From assembly GCF_016086655.4 (NCBI RefSeq), contig NC_052136.2, forward strand, positions 3,410,001 to 3,474,000: 64,000 nt of DNA. Direction: 5' to 3'. This DNA is from Lepeophtheirus salmonis. Taxonomy: Eukaryota; Arthropoda; Copepoda; Siphonostomatoida; Caligidae. A program made the translations under genes and the position numbers. Within the stretch, counting starts at the first letter, position 1; every line of letters begins with the position of its first letter. Under the pieces are notes generated by a model that ran no database searches, was not told the DNA's origin, and saw only the letters and a program-made list of their open reading frames with translations. Positions 32,694-45,200 of the stretch are shown here, piece after piece.

Positions 32694-33120
32694 CCGGGTA
32701 TCCCATTGAAATCTGAGTATTTACTGATTTAATAATTAATGGAAGTTGAGTGATTGCAATTAATTAATATTCCGTATATTAAGCATCCAAACACTTGGGT
32801 GTCTACAAGGACCACCATTTACGCCGGCAACAAGTCTGAAACGTTAGAGAAGAAGAATGACTCTGTCACAAAGGCCAAATTGGATCCGAAGGAGTTAAAG
32901 AAAACAGTTCATGCCCATCTCCTAAAGCCCATTATTGCCTATGGAAGAGATTTCCGTGTTTCACACCAGCCTGTTCAGAGACCTATGAAAAGTTTGTGGA
33001 AGGACCCTTGTGAGGATGGAGAGGCCACTTTTGACACCAGGAATGAAAGAAACACATCTCCTTCGTTGCAAGACTCTTTTGAATGACCTACAGAAGGCCA
33101 AAGGTTGCGTGATGATTGAT
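32694..33120 (+). mobile_element. Tc1-like element, N-terminal part
   Basis: Shared 5' flank (CCGGGTATCCCATTGAAATC, GGAAGTTGAGTGATTGCAAT), then AKLDPKELKKTVHAHLLKPI and FRVSHQPVQRPMKSL, then a fused downstream stretch ending RNTSPSLQDSFE and shifted LLNDLQKAKGC-like codons. It is the same family as 15255 and 60455. The catalytic domain is missing. Confidence 0.6.
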
Positions 33121-33304
33121 TTTATAAATTAGCTAAGTTTCATTTTTGTTTTATAATGATATTAAAGATTTAAAATTTTGTTTTTCAGTGTTTTAAAATC
33201 ATATCAGATAGATGACGTCCCCTATTGTCCATACACTGAATAAATCGAACTTCAATTTTTTAATACTCTGCTATTTGTTTCTCTGTTTTTACTGTTCCTT
33301 TAAT

Positions 33305-33490
33305 TTGCCAGATGGAGTTGTATGGATTAAGTATAATAGACATAAAAGTATTACAATTGCTCCATCTGACCTAGGAATTTTGTGTAAAATCCATATACTT
33401 AAAGTATATTTCTTTCTCTAGAAATCACCTGGGGGCCAACTTACTCGGACTGAGTTCAAGAGAATAATTTATCCCAAGCGCGTTGTTAAT
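33305..33490 (+). repeat. Dispersed repeat shared with 49225-49425
   Basis: GATGGAGTTGTATGGATTAA, ACCTAGGAAT, AAAGTATATTTC, CTAGAAATCACCT and CAAGAGAATAATT recur in order at 49229-49420. Non-coding. Confidence 0.6.
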
Positions 33491-36430
33491 TGACCTACGT
33501 TGATTCCACTTATTTTTCGTTCAAAGGTTTTAGAGAGATATTTATTTAACACAAAAGATGCAAAATTGAATTAGCAACGTATCTAATTATGTACCTTTTT
33601 TTCTGATTAAAAAAAATCATTAGTTGATAAAATAAATTAATTATTACAATTCTGCAAAGGTTTTACAAATGTTGATTTTTCCAAAATAATTCCCATTTTA
33701 ATAACCTGATTTGAACAAATCGTTCAAATTTAGGATTCTTGCACAGCACCGGATCTGATAGCACCAATTTCAGCTCTCTAACATCATTATCAGTTGAGTT
33801 GTTCAAAGAATTTTGCTAATTCCAAATCATGAAAATGAATTGAAAAAATCGTTTTTCGTGTATTAAAAATTGAAGCAATTAACTGATTTGCATAAATCGC
33901 ACGAATAAAAACTGAAGATCTAAATTAAAATTACTTTAATTTTATAAATATTATATAAAACTACTTTTTTCCAACAATTTTTCTCGACAGCAAACGTATG
34001 TTCCTCACTACTTCAACGCATGACAGCGACTGACTGTATTTCTAGGAAACTCTAGAATCTCGCCTCTAGAATGAAACTACGATTATCTCGGTACTACTTC
34101 TACACTCTAATTGCCACAGATTCTACCGAAATAACTTATGTTGCAACACCCAGTACTAACCTTTAGCAAACAAACGCTATTACATCGTGTCCACTATTGT
34201 ATATCGCAACCTTTCCTGTAAAAACAACTTGAAAATTAGATTAAAAATCCTTTTATAGTGAGCCGATTATTCTAAGCAGTAAAAGTCCAGAAAAAGTCCG
34301 AGAGATGGCACTACTGGAGCACAGGAGGTTATGTTTAGTTAATAGCATCATTTTTTTCTGTTTGGTATTCGCTTGCATCGAGGAATCGGGCGGAAAAATT
34401 ATGGCAATTTCATGAGAGTTTCCTTGATATAACCATTAAGGGCCTTTGAAATTGTATTTTATGGTGATATGTCTAAGAAATCTTTTACTACATTCATAAA
34501 CTATTTTTGTTTGGATCAATTTGCTGTCCACATAAAATCTCCGGACAAATACTTTGTGTCGAACAATGACTTTTACAATTCTATTTGAATTAATTGAAAG
34601 GTTGACCAGGGAGTATCTAAAAGATATCTAAGATTTATTGTACAATAGAGGATTTTGATTGATAATTATTTATCACGGTGACTTATAGGTAATTATCCTC
34701 TTTGAAGACTGATCCTTGCATCCTATATGAAAGAGTAGTAAATGTTTTTTTCAAGCATTAGATCTAACTATCTTAAGTTAAATTGATTAAAATTTTATAT
34801 GCAAAAGAGAAAAAAAATTGAATGAAATTTATAAAAATCCTATCAGAGAGTATATTTGTTTATCCACTAAATAAATCATTCTATTTTAGCCATTGTCCCC
34901 CCACAGTCTTCTTTACCCTACATAGTCTAAAAGAACTTATACTCTACAGAAAAAGTTCATCAAACACCTGATTTAATACTTAAGTTATAAAAAAAAAGAA
35001 GATTGTAATGAATAAGCTGATATGAAACACAGTGCACTAACTTAAGAAAACTTTTTGCAATAGTTTAAAGGTGCTCATAAATATAATTTAGTAGAGCCCA
35101 CACAAAAAAAAAACTATACCTAAAAAAAGGCTACTAATTCTTAAAAAGCGTAAGATTGTTAACGTTTTAATAAGTTTATATAGTCGACTAATTGGAATTG
35201 ATGTACTAAAATAAATAAATACAGAAGAGAAATAATAAAATCAATTAACTAAATATATATATACATAACGATGATTTCATGAAAAAAATGAACAAATGAT
35301 TTGAAACAATAATAAATATAAATACTTGATTCTGTGTACTTTAGCTCAACAAACATCTAACTTAATATATTAATAATTAAAAGGTCTTCGGGGAGTATCT
35401 CCAATCCATCTAAAAATACCCAAAACTAAAGACCAAAAGAGATTGATATAACTACAGATTCTTTCTATTTGAGGAACTTAGTGAGACTTGGAAAGATAGG
35501 TGCTTTTTTGTCCGACACAAGTTTATAAACTTCTGTCCATCAGATATATCTCCAGTTCTAGCATCCCACAGAGAAGATTCTCATAATGTCTTAGGAAGAT
35601 TAGCTGAACAATTGCACGGTTTACTTAAGTTCCTTAAAATGTCATAATTGTCGATATTCAATCTCCCATGCTAGGCATGGATCTCTGACTTTTATAGTTT
35701 GATATTGACTATGAAATAGTAATTATAGTTTCTTATATTAGTACAACTTTAAATCTCAAACTGTGAAGATCCATCAATCCTCAAAGCTCGACAACTCTAC
35801 ACATCAATCGGGATCTTTTATTTACTATTTATCAACCACTAAAAAGGATGCTTTTCTTCCAATCGTTAGTATCAAAAATCCTCACAGTAATAGGAAGATG
35901 GTTTATTACAATATATAATCACAACATATGCATGAAATATAAAGACTCAAGATTGCTTGATAATTTACTCCCAAGGCACAGGGAGAGAAACACAAGTGGA
36001 GGGTCGAAACGAGCATAGCAAAATCTATGATTGTGATGACTGGTAAGTTAAAGAAGTATTTCAATATTATATCAAATTCACAAATACATGTAGACTTTTA
36101 TGGACGATGTCCCCATCCTTGATCAATAACTGTAGTACAATCCTTGATACAAGTAGAGATTTCAATATCTCTTCATGGGATTTGATTTTGATTAAGAAAT
36201 GTACTGCATATGAAGGCCAATAATTCTGTGCAACGGAGCGTAGCAGTATCATTCTGTGATTCCTTCCCAATGCATTGAAACCTATGTATTAAATATAATT
36301 AAGGGTTGAAGAATTGTGATTGTCCAGCTTGTATACGTTTTTGTTCCTAATTTCTCAAAGCTGAAATACAACGGCAAAATTTTAACAAACAAATATATAA
36401 TTAAGAAGAAGTAGTATTCCTTCTATTATT
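33490..36430. other. Long AT-rich intergenic region
   Basis: A repeat at about 33900-34090 matches 48215-48370 (AATAAAAACT, GACAGCAAACGTATG / GACAAACGCACG, CGACTGACT). Otherwise I recognise nothing: no frame above background and no RNA signal. Confidence 0.45.
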
Positions 36431-36432
36431 AT

Positions 36433-36620
36433 CGAAGGCAAAAAGTATCAAGGCGAAAAAGCCACAAGATAAAACATTACAAGGCGAAAACGTCTCAAGG
36501 CGAGATGATCACAAGGCGAAAGCGGCACACGATGAACAGGGTTCAAGGCGAAAGTGTCACAAGGCGAATGCATACAAGGGGAGTACGTGCTAGGCAAAAA
36601 TGTTCAAGGTGAATTCTCCT
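36433..36620 (+). repeat. 16-bp minisatellite, 12 units
   Basis: Unit starts at 36433, 36449, 36465, 36480, 36496, 36512, 36528, 36544, 36560, 36575, 36590 and 36605, so the period is 15-16 bp. Consensus CAAGGCGAAAGTGTCA, best kept in units 2, 4, 5, 6 and 8; CAAGGCGA is the most conserved part. The period is not a multiple of three, so it is not a coding repeat. The same unit occurs inverted at 40430-40505 and direct at 44090-44190. Confidence 0.85.
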
Positions 36621-36629
36621 GACACGGTT

Positions 36630-37320
36630 TTTAACCACATGGTATGTATATGTGTGTGTATATGTTCAAATTACAAAAAAAAAAACTCAGTTAAATATAA
36701 ATAATATCTCTCTCTTTCTGCTTTGCTTATTTTTTTCCTCTGTTTTTTTCTTTTTCTTTCTTCCCAAGCCCCCCCCCCCCTCTCCACCTTTTTTTCTATT
36801 TTAAAAATGAGACCAACGCCACGGACGTCATGTAAAGCCCCTTACGTCCTTTCCGTTACGTATATGATTATTACTATAGTTAACATTCTTGGGTATCTCA
36901 AGCCATCCAATAAATTTAAATATAAAGCCTATAATTGAAAAATAAAGTTGACTATTTATTATTGCCAAAGTTTTGTTCAAGATTGGTTTTTGTGTTGACT
37001 CGCCAAATATATGAAATATTTTTATGAGTATATTGTTGTAAATACAAATCAAAGATTGAATAAAAGAATGTACATAAATAGTAAATACCTATATCTATTA
37101 AATACTTATTTATGAGACTTGTTTAATTAAATAAATAGTTTTTCAAAGTAAAAATATTATTCAACAATTATGAAAGTATGCTTAATTATAAGAAAAATAT
37201 TTTTCATAGTTTTTTTCTTCATAACAATGTACGAGCAAACTAACAAAAAATCATAATTACAAAAAGTTGCAAATAACTTGAGTCTAATTCATAAACAAAT
37301 AAGTAAAGCTACAGTGTGCG
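36630..37320. other. Intergenic, no feature recognised
   Basis: Contains a C10-11 tract near 36769 and a T-rich pyrimidine tract before it. No gene. Confidence 0.5.
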
Positions 37321-37329
37321 AGGTAAAAT

Positions 37330-37930
37330 TGTGGACTTCACCATTTGCTCCACGCTGGAGTAAGTGTTGAGGAGATCATGAAGTTCGTATGCTGCTCCCG
37401 AAGTCTTTTCACAAGATTAAAGGCATGGTGCCTTCAGGCCAGAGCCTTGAGAGGTCTCTTGGCAGGTGTACACGCCTTAAAATCGGGATCATGAAGAACA
37501 TGGGCACTGCAAATACCAGAAGTCCGGCCAAGTCGATGAGCCAGCATGCCAAGGCTCTCAATGCCAGTGATTGGACTGTGAGGAGGTATGTGAAGGATTT
37601 GGGGAAGGGGTTTTATGTATGATGACATATGCAACTGCTTTCAACAGCAACCAAGGCCAACCTAGTCAATAGAGTCCAGAGATTATTATTTTGATTAATG
37701 CAAAAGTAGCCAACAGTTGGTTTAGCCACCCCTCTCCCCAGATTTGGGGCGTAGTGGAGAAGAGAGCATGTGCTAACCCACATGGACATATGGATTACCT
37801 TCAGGCCAGCGCCTGAGACCATTATCAAGAAGTGCTGCGGCGCTTTTAGGACCATGTTGAAAGCCATGTATTCTAATATCCTCACAGAATCTTTCAAATC
37901 AATATCAAACAAGTGTGAAAGGGTCAAGTT
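37330..37930 (+). mobile_element. Mariner remnant, internally collapsed
   Basis: The N-terminal part reads SLERSLGRCTRLKIG, then SPAKSMSQHAKALNASDWTV and RRYVKDLGKG (helix-turn-helix region). After stops comes the C-terminal end (PETIIKKCCGAFRTMLKAMY), like the final RxxxEAVIAAxGGYI segment. The catalytic core between them is lost. Confidence 0.6.
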
Positions 37931-38689
37931 GTAAATTCGTTGCTTTATATGAAAGCTAAAACTACATAATAAGCCTTGTATTACAACTTAAAATAGTTAG
38001 AAAAAAATCGATTTTTAGTAATTTTTCTGGCTTAAATTTAAGTTTTCCAAAAGTATATTTAATAAATCTGCCATGTAAGGTTGCGTTAAATTTTTCTGCA
38101 ATAATATAAAATAAAATTTAGTAATTGAATAATTGTAATACGTAATCAATATTTTAAAGGTAATGGGATAAACTATAACTTAAATATGCTTCATATCCAA
38201 TGTATTTGATTATTATTTATTACGGATTAAGTTATCTAATCATTTAGTTATATTTAATTGCGATACTGTTTGCATAACCTCCATTATTGTTTATTAATTT
38301 CATATTCCATAAGAAAATTAATAGTTAAACAGAAAAAGTCAATCAAAAACAAACTTTTTTTGACAGGATGTATTTTTCAGTTATAATATATGGTTTATTC
38401 TTTAGTTTAGCTATTATATAAAACAATTCAAATTAATTTTATGTTTAATATATGATCCTTCATTTTATTTGACTTTTGTATGATTAGACATATTTTGTAG
38501 GAACTTTATACGAAATAAATTAATAAATAATTTATCTTTTGAATGATGTGATGTTTTTATCAATTGTTATTACCTTTAATTCCCATCTATTATATAGTTA
38601 TTTCATCCTTGAAATATGGCACTTAATCGATAATGCAGGGCCGGGTAGAATTATCCGGATATATTTATAATTTTTTTTTTTTTTTTTTT

Positions 38690-38980
38690 CACCGTGAAGC
38701 AGCAAGAGGACAAATGTAAAGTCTTTGCAGAATTATTTGAGGCCGGCAACAATGCTAAGGCAATAATAAAAGTCACAAAATATCCCAGGAGCACCGTCTA
38801 TTATGTCTGCAAGCGACTGAAGGTGTGTAAGGGGATTTCCCATTCCTTCTGTTTTTCAAACAAAGCCAAAAAGCGTACTGGATACTTCCTGGACGGGTTC
38901 AAGAGGTCCATCAAAGAAAATCCTGGCATCTCATGCTTAGAGGAGATCTATCTTTTAGTTAGAGGATGGTGACCAGGGCT
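38690..38980 (+). mobile_element. Mariner N-terminal fragment
   Basis: Open frame with KQQEDKCKVFAELFEAGNNA, KAIIKVTKYPRSTVYYVCKR and KKRTGYFLDGFKRSIKENPG, the paired-type HTH and linker of mariner transposases. It stops at 38970-38972 and the core is absent. A T21 tract precedes it. Confidence 0.65.
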
Positions 38981-39194
38981 ATCAAGGATGATATTAGATG
39001 ATATTGTATGATACAACAAATAATTGTTCAATTTAAGTTGTATATGTAATAAATTTATTCTTAAATTGAAATTTACCAGGGAACCATTCCTGTTGAATGG
39101 TAATTTTCGTGATGTAAAGCTTAAAGAACAACATTATATGATGTGGATTTTAGCTGACAGCCATTCCAAGATTTGTCTTATAGTGTAATCAAAT

Positions 39195-39660
39195 GTGGAG
39201 ACTTGGATTCAATAGCTATGACTCACCATTCGACTAGGAATCGAAGGATATTTTAAACTGAACTCAAGGGAAAACTTAACATTTTAATTCCTTTATTGTA
39301 ATTATTTGGATTATAAATCATAAGCATTTTTGATAAGTAAAAAACAACAACAAAAAACCCCGACAATTATCGTAGTAATTTGAAAATGTTTGAGAGAGAG
39401 GAGCTTACCTGTCATGAAATCATATTAGATTAGGTGCAAACAACACTGAGTGGATTGAAAACACAATTCCCAATCCATTGCAAGGGCATAGACAGAGATT
39501 ACTTCGATCTCGATCCTCAATTCTACTCCGAATCCAACAAGGACTTACACTTCTAACTATTGTTATGTCAGTCCTTAGTTATTTGATCTAGTCACATACC
39601 TTCTTAGGAAGGGTCGGATCTGGTCTTAGACAGGTGCTTCAGACTTTCATTACTAAAACT
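39195..39660 (+). repeat. Cluster of dispersed repeats (R-A and 21840 family)
   Basis: GGATTCAATAGCTATGACTC (also near 21845) is followed by GATCCTCAATTCTACTCCGA and AACAAGGACTTACACTTCTA (R-A). No coding content. Confidence 0.5.
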
Positions 39661-39669
39661 GATTAAAAA

Positions 39670-40425
39670 AATATATAAATTTGAGTGAATTTATAAAGAA
39701 CAAAAACTTTACAATTTTTAGGACTGATATGAAGTACTGAACTGGACCGAGACTGAATTGGAGGGGACAGCAGTCTGAAATCCTAAATTTGTGCAAGAAA
39801 ATACTAAGTTTACCCCTTTCTTCTTTTTTGTTTATTATTTATGGTGTCAATAAATAACTCTGAAAGAAGAACTATCGCCTATCTTGGGTGTAAATTATTC
39901 TAAAACTCCATAATAAATTTTATATTAATTGAAACATAATTATAACATTTTCACTGGACTAATGCTATTTTAAATGTAGAAGATTCTCCTCTTCATACCA
40001 GTAACTCATTTTCTTCACCAAAATCTTATAAGGCAACTGTTATTAACAATGGTCTTTACTCTGTAATACCATATGTCTCACTCCAGTCTAATTTTCGCAC
40101 TCTTACAAATATCAAATCGCTACTTATGACTCTCCAACAAATCTGCAATATTACTCTCCGTTTTTAATGAGCAAACTCATTAGTAGTTTCTTTATACATG
40201 AATGCTCTCTGGTCAAGAATAATAGATGAATAATAATAATACCATCTTTAGAAAATTAAATACAATGATCAAATTACCAATAACAACAACAGCAAAATTC
40301 GCAAACTAAAAATGCTTAGGATTTAAAATCTTAATAATTATGTACTTTAAATAAATTCAAAAGAAATCTTAGGACTCGAATTGGAATCAATGAAAATATA
40401 GGATGTAGGAAAGCTCGCATTTGTT
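39670..40425. other. Intergenic with R-B repeat
   Basis: ACTCTCCGTTTTTAATGAGC then CTCTCTGGTCAAGAATAATA (R-B) at 40150-40240. No gene. Confidence 0.45.
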
Positions 40426-40429
40426 TACC

Positions 40430-40505
40430 TTGGAAATGACTTGTGGACTTGCCTTAGGGAAATTTGCTTGTGAAAGTTTGCCGTGGATAAAACTCGCCTT
40501 GTTTG
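40430..40505 (-). repeat. 16-bp minisatellite family, short inverted array
   Basis: On the minus strand: CAAGGCGAGTTTTATC, CACGGCAAACTTTCA, CAAGCAAATTTCCC, then AAGGCAAGTC and CAAGGTAAACAAATG. About five degenerate units of the array at 36433. Confidence 0.65.
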
Positions 40506-40509
40506 ATTC

Positions 40510-42600
40510 CATATCAATAATAAGGTATAAAAAATGCTCACATTATTGATTATTTCTAGCTCATTTTACAGTAATTTGATTCAAATATTTATATCCTTAA
40601 ATAATAATGCTAATTTGAAGGGTAATATAGATATATATATATATATAGAATGATTTCTTAGTAGTATTGTAGGCATAACATCAGTACAAACCTCTGAGTA
40701 GTATACATATTTAAATCAAATAAATAAAAATTCTAAAAATAATTTATGGATGCATGTGCGGGCCTTTGAACAAAAAATATTTTATGTGTGACATTGGCCG
40801 GACGAGTATTAAAAACTCAGGAATAAACCGATTCTTACATTCTAATTAACTTTTGGCAAATGTTACTTTCAATAAAAGATGAAGAAGAAGGTCAATTCTT
40901 TGATTCTATAATATGCTTTAGGAAGGTCTTTTAGCATTATAATGTATCATTATCTGTAATGGTTGACGGCAGTTCCGTCGCTAGCCTCTTTTTTTTTGTT
41001 GGGAGTGTGCTTAAGCCTCCCTAATTTCTTATCATATCTGTATATATATATAAAAGAGTTAGTGTGTGTCATTTATGGGTTCCCACACAGTTGGATCTAG
41101 GAGGTTGAAACTTTGCATAGATGCCTCTTTTGATCCTGGAAAGGCTATGACGGGGGTGCCGATGTTTTTTTTTTCTTTCATATAAGTGAGTCTTATTCTA
41201 TACCCATAACACAAAAACTACTCAAGAAGACTTGATAGGGGGTTAAGCTATTAATTAAATAGTGACGAACATCTCAAAAAACAACTATACGAATAAATAC
41301 ATTTTCTAAATTTATTCGAAATCAAAAAAGTTATTGGCAAAAAAAAAAAAAAATCTGTGAAAATTGAACTTTCTTTTTATTCGCCTAAAAAAAAGAATAT
41401 AAATTGAATATTGGATTCATCAAATAAAAATTGTACAAATTTGTATGGATATTAGTTTGTATATAAATTTAACACATAAAAGTTGTTGGTTAAATGAAAT
41501 ATCTGCCATTTTCTGAATAACTTTTCAACTTTTCATCAAACGTCAAACATTTAAGAAGAAATGTCAAAATATTTAATATTTGCAAAATTGAACCAGTTAT
41601 GAAAGGTTATTTTTTGACGACATTATTCTCCATGACTTTTTTGTTTTTGCAAGTCGTAAAACCATCTTGCTAGGTTTGTGTTCCTCTGTACAATTCCAAT
41701 AAATGCTATTTGCTACTTTTATTTTATTTCGTAACAAAAAGTTTTTCGCAATTTTCTTTGCGAATTTCAATTATGTATACATATTATTTATTAAAATGCT
41801 CACCCACATCGAAGGGCCTAAACGTTAAAAAGAAATAACATTGACCATTTTCAATGTGATATACAGCTTTCCGTCTTTCATTAGCACACTCAACCGAAAC
41901 TATTTAATGCGTATATCAATTCATTTGTATTTTCTCCTCAAGAGTGAAACAAAAATTAATATGTTGAGATGACATATGAGTACTTAACCGTAAGAGCACT
42001 CATTAATAAAACAAACAAAATTCATTTTAACATACCAGGGTTTATATTTAATTCAAATCTTAATATATACTTAAAATGTACATGAGTTATGAGATGGGAT
42101 TTGTGTAAGAGTTCAAGAAGAATCCAGAACAGTAAGGTATGTTATTACTGAATTAAGACAATTGTTGATATAATATGCCAATAACATGATTTTTGAGAGA
42201 GAAAATGAATTAAAGCTATAAAGAAGAGAACCTTCTACATTTAAAACAACAACATTAGTGTAGAGAAAATATTACCATTGTCTTTAAATTTATACCAATT
42301 TACACTAAAAATAGAGGGAGGTCTTAACACTCCCAGGATTTATATGTAGTGTTCGACGAAAGCTACCTAAATACAAAAGTACCAGACTGGGAGGAAAGGC
42401 TAATAAAGGAGACGATTGAATTGGGGGTAGAATCATACACTGAATTATATTTGTATTGGATTTTTTATTTAAAGGATGTACAACGATCATAGATTGATAA
42501 TAAAATATCTATATACAAGTTTAACTCTTCTTTATAAAAGGTAGACGCATTGACTATTGTTAAAAGCTAATTTCACTGTTTATTCTTGCCACCAAATAGA
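40510..42600. other. AT-rich intergenic region
   Basis: A (TA)n tract sits near 40630. A short motif at 41060-41150 (GTGTGTCATTTATGGGTTCC, GTTGAAACTTTGCATAGATG) is of the type seen in arthropod non-autonomous elements. An R-B copy lies at 41870-41960. No gene seen. Confidence 0.4.
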
Positions 42601-42637
42601 TTTCAATCCAAACTTGGATTAGGTCTTTTTTGGACTT

Positions 42638-43225
42638 ATAATGAGTACATTTTCATTATTTTTTGATAACTTTATCATTCAAGAGATAAGAGAATGTACA
42701 GAGGCTGAAGCAAGGATAAAATTAAATAATCCAACTTCGACTTTAAAGAAGGAGGAGATATACCATATTTTTGGCAATAATGTATGCTGGAGGCCTTATA
42801 GGAAAAGGAAAACCACTGTAGAGTCTTTTGGTACAAAATTTGGGACTCCCTTTTATTTAAAAGACAATGTCTAGGAACTTCTTCAGTTTTTACGTTTCGA
42901 TTTAAAATCGTCTCGAAGTCAACGAACTCTAACGGATAAGTTTGCTCCTTTTTTCTAAAATATCGTACAGATTTATAGATAATTGTTAAACCTGTTATTG
43001 TCCCGGAGAGGATATCACTGTCGATAAACAACTATTTCCCACTAAAAGTAAATGTCCGTTTACCCAATTCATTGCAAACAAACCAGATAAGTTTGATATT
43101 AAATTTTGGTTTGCTGTTGACTCAAAATCTCATTATCTTTTCAATGAATTTCCATATTTGGGGAAAAATATTCATCGCCCTCAGAGTAAAAGTTTGTTCG
43201 AGTATGTTGTTATTCACGAAATTAT
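42638..43225 (+). mobile_element. piggyBac-like transposase, central part, inverted arm
   Basis: Reads MSTFSLFFDNFIIQEIRECT, EAEARIKLNNPTSTLKKEEI, then FGTPFYLKDNV, stop, ELLQFLRFDLKSSRSQRTLT and DKFAPFF. A shifted frame follows: DKQLFPTKSKCPFTQFIANK, PDKFDIKFWFAVDSKSHYLF and NEFPYLGKN. This is the DDE core of piggyBac transposases (VDEQLFPFKGRCPFRQYMPSKPDKFGIKFW type). Stops and at least one frameshift. The frame breaks near 43225, where the opposing arm starts. Confidence 0.75.
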
Positions 43226-43226
43226 T

Positions 43227-43532
43227 CTATTTGATCCCTGCTTCAGCCTCTGTACATTTTATTATCTCTTGAATGATAAAGTTATGAATAAATAATGAAA
43301 ATGTACTCATCATTGTTCCATAATCGACATTTCTTTTGGTATAAGAAGTAGGACCTGAGGATTCCGTGATAACATTTTGCTTTCGAAATCGTCCTACATT
43401 ATCGGATACTTCTAAGGGAATTTCAAACCATTGAATCCCATCCGGGGCTTTCAAATTTTCTTCATTTGAGTTAGAAATATCATCTTCTTCAACATTGGAA
43501 GAGATTAGTTCTGGCCTTTCGTCATTAGACAT
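43227..43532 (-). mobile_element. piggyBac-like transposase, N-terminal part, opposing arm
   Basis: Minus strand, MSNDERPELISSNVEEDDIS, an acidic N-terminus, then NVGRFRKQNVITESSGPTSY and MSTFSLFIHNFIIQEIIKCT, EAEAGIK. The last 28 residues duplicate the beginning of the plus-strand arm at 42638, giving an inverted repeat of about 85 bp (42640-42725 and 43225-43310). Joining order suggests the central part was flipped relative to the N-terminus. Confidence 0.75.
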
Positions 43533-44089
43533 AATAAGACATTGATAATGTGTGTCTACCCATGTAAATCAAACGTTCAAAATAATAGATAAAACTCTTC
43601 AATAAACATCAAGTAAGTACGAGTACTTTCAAGTATCCAAATAAAAAGTGATGGCATAGGCTCTTTCACAATAATATTCTCATTTCAAAATGCTTAATGT
43701 GCCACCAGTAAATTTTAGTTGAATTTAAATATATTTCATATGGTGTGTTATCATTATAGGTAGAACATTTTGATCACACCACCAAAGCAATATTTTTTAC
43801 TTAAGGGGGGCCTGATGCACCCTACCCTCCGGCCCTAGCATTTCATATGAACTTCATGTGCACGTGATGCTCAGAAAAGTGGCATGAGTTGATTTTTTTT
43901 AATCATTCTTATTTTTTTTATTGTTTAAATGTAATAAAATTGTACTCAATAATATTGTCTTGCAATTAAATTACTCACAATCATATTGCTTACAAGAAAT
44001 TTCGTTGATCTTTTATCATATATTCATACAGACAAACATTGCTTTATTAATATATATATAAACCAAAAAGACAAATTTTACCTACGTCA

Positions 44090-44190
44090 AACTTTCCACA
44101 AGGTGCATTTTCCACGAAGGGAAGACACCCAAGGTAAATGTTTTAAAGTGAGGTTTCCTGACGCCAAAAATATGCAAGGACTACGACTTG
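44090..44190 (+). repeat. 16-bp minisatellite family, degenerate array
   Basis: CACAAGGTGCATTTTC, CACGAAGGGAAGACAC, CCAAGGTAAATGTTTT, AAAGTGAGGTTTCCTG, then GCAAGGACTACGACTTG. About six units in the same orientation as 36433 but much more diverged. Confidence 0.55.
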
Positions 44191-44929
44191 TGAACTAGGT
44201 AGGATTTCATATTAAATTTGTTCTTGCAATAAAAGGATTTATTCCTTCCTCTGATAATAATGATTAATCCATATAGATAACGCTTCCAAGTGAAAAATAA
44301 AGAGTTTTTTAACTTCCAAGATTTCGAAATTTTTACGGATTTAACACGATTTTCTACCTCTAAAAACGCACATACATCATTCAATTATTTCTTTGTATTT
44401 TTTACAATGACTTTAATATTAATGGCTTATACAATATATAATATGTATTTTGAATATATTCAATCAATCAATGATGAAATGTTATTACTTTTTTGTTTAT
44501 TTTGTAATATTACAATGTACTACTTGAATATTGTTGTATGTCTTTGAGGGAGTATCATATTGGATTATGGATGCATTAATATGTCTATACAGCTCTTATC
44601 TTCACTCTTCATATATAAATATTGGTGTTGGGACTCGACCCGAGACTGAATTTGTTTATCTGTTCGATCTCAAGTGATTTTTTTCTACTAAGATTGGGAG
44701 CAATATTTATATCCTCACAGGGAACTGAGTAGATCGAAATTGAATAGTTTACAAATTAAGGACCTATTTTTTCGTTCTCAATTAGTGATGAACGATTCAT
44801 CGGAATTGTAAATCAGAGAATGGACTGTTTTTCCTGGAATCAGGGTCGGAAAAATAATATTTAATTTGCGAGTCCGATTATTATTTATATATCATATATA
44901 ACTATTTATTTTGTATCTAAGTTATGAAA

Positions 44930-45200
44930 AAAAAAAAAAAAAAAAAAAAATAGCCAAATTTAATGAATTTTTGCCCTTTGTTAGAAAATTTAATATTTAA
45001 CTTTTTTTTCAAAAATTTAATTTTCTGTGAATAACTAAAAATAAAAAAATAAAAAATTCTACAAAAATTTAATATTTGAGTTTAAAAAAAAAAAATTAAT
45101 AGTAAAAATATAATTTTTGACATTGTTTCCCAAAAACAAGAATTTTTTTTTTTAGTGAACAACTGTGAATTTTGAATTTTTTTTTTACAAGAAATCAAAT
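44930..45200. repeat. Low-complexity AT array, TTTTGAATTTTTTT type
   Basis: A20 tract at 44932 followed by degenerate units with GTGAACAACTGTGAATTTTG and AATTTTTTTT runs. Similar arrays lie at 48040-48200 (inverted) and 59150-59460. Confidence 0.6.

Noticed and set aside
36433..36620. Regular repeat array considered as CRISPR
   Set aside because: Units are 15-16 bp in strict tandem with no unique spacers, and the window is clearly eukaryotic.
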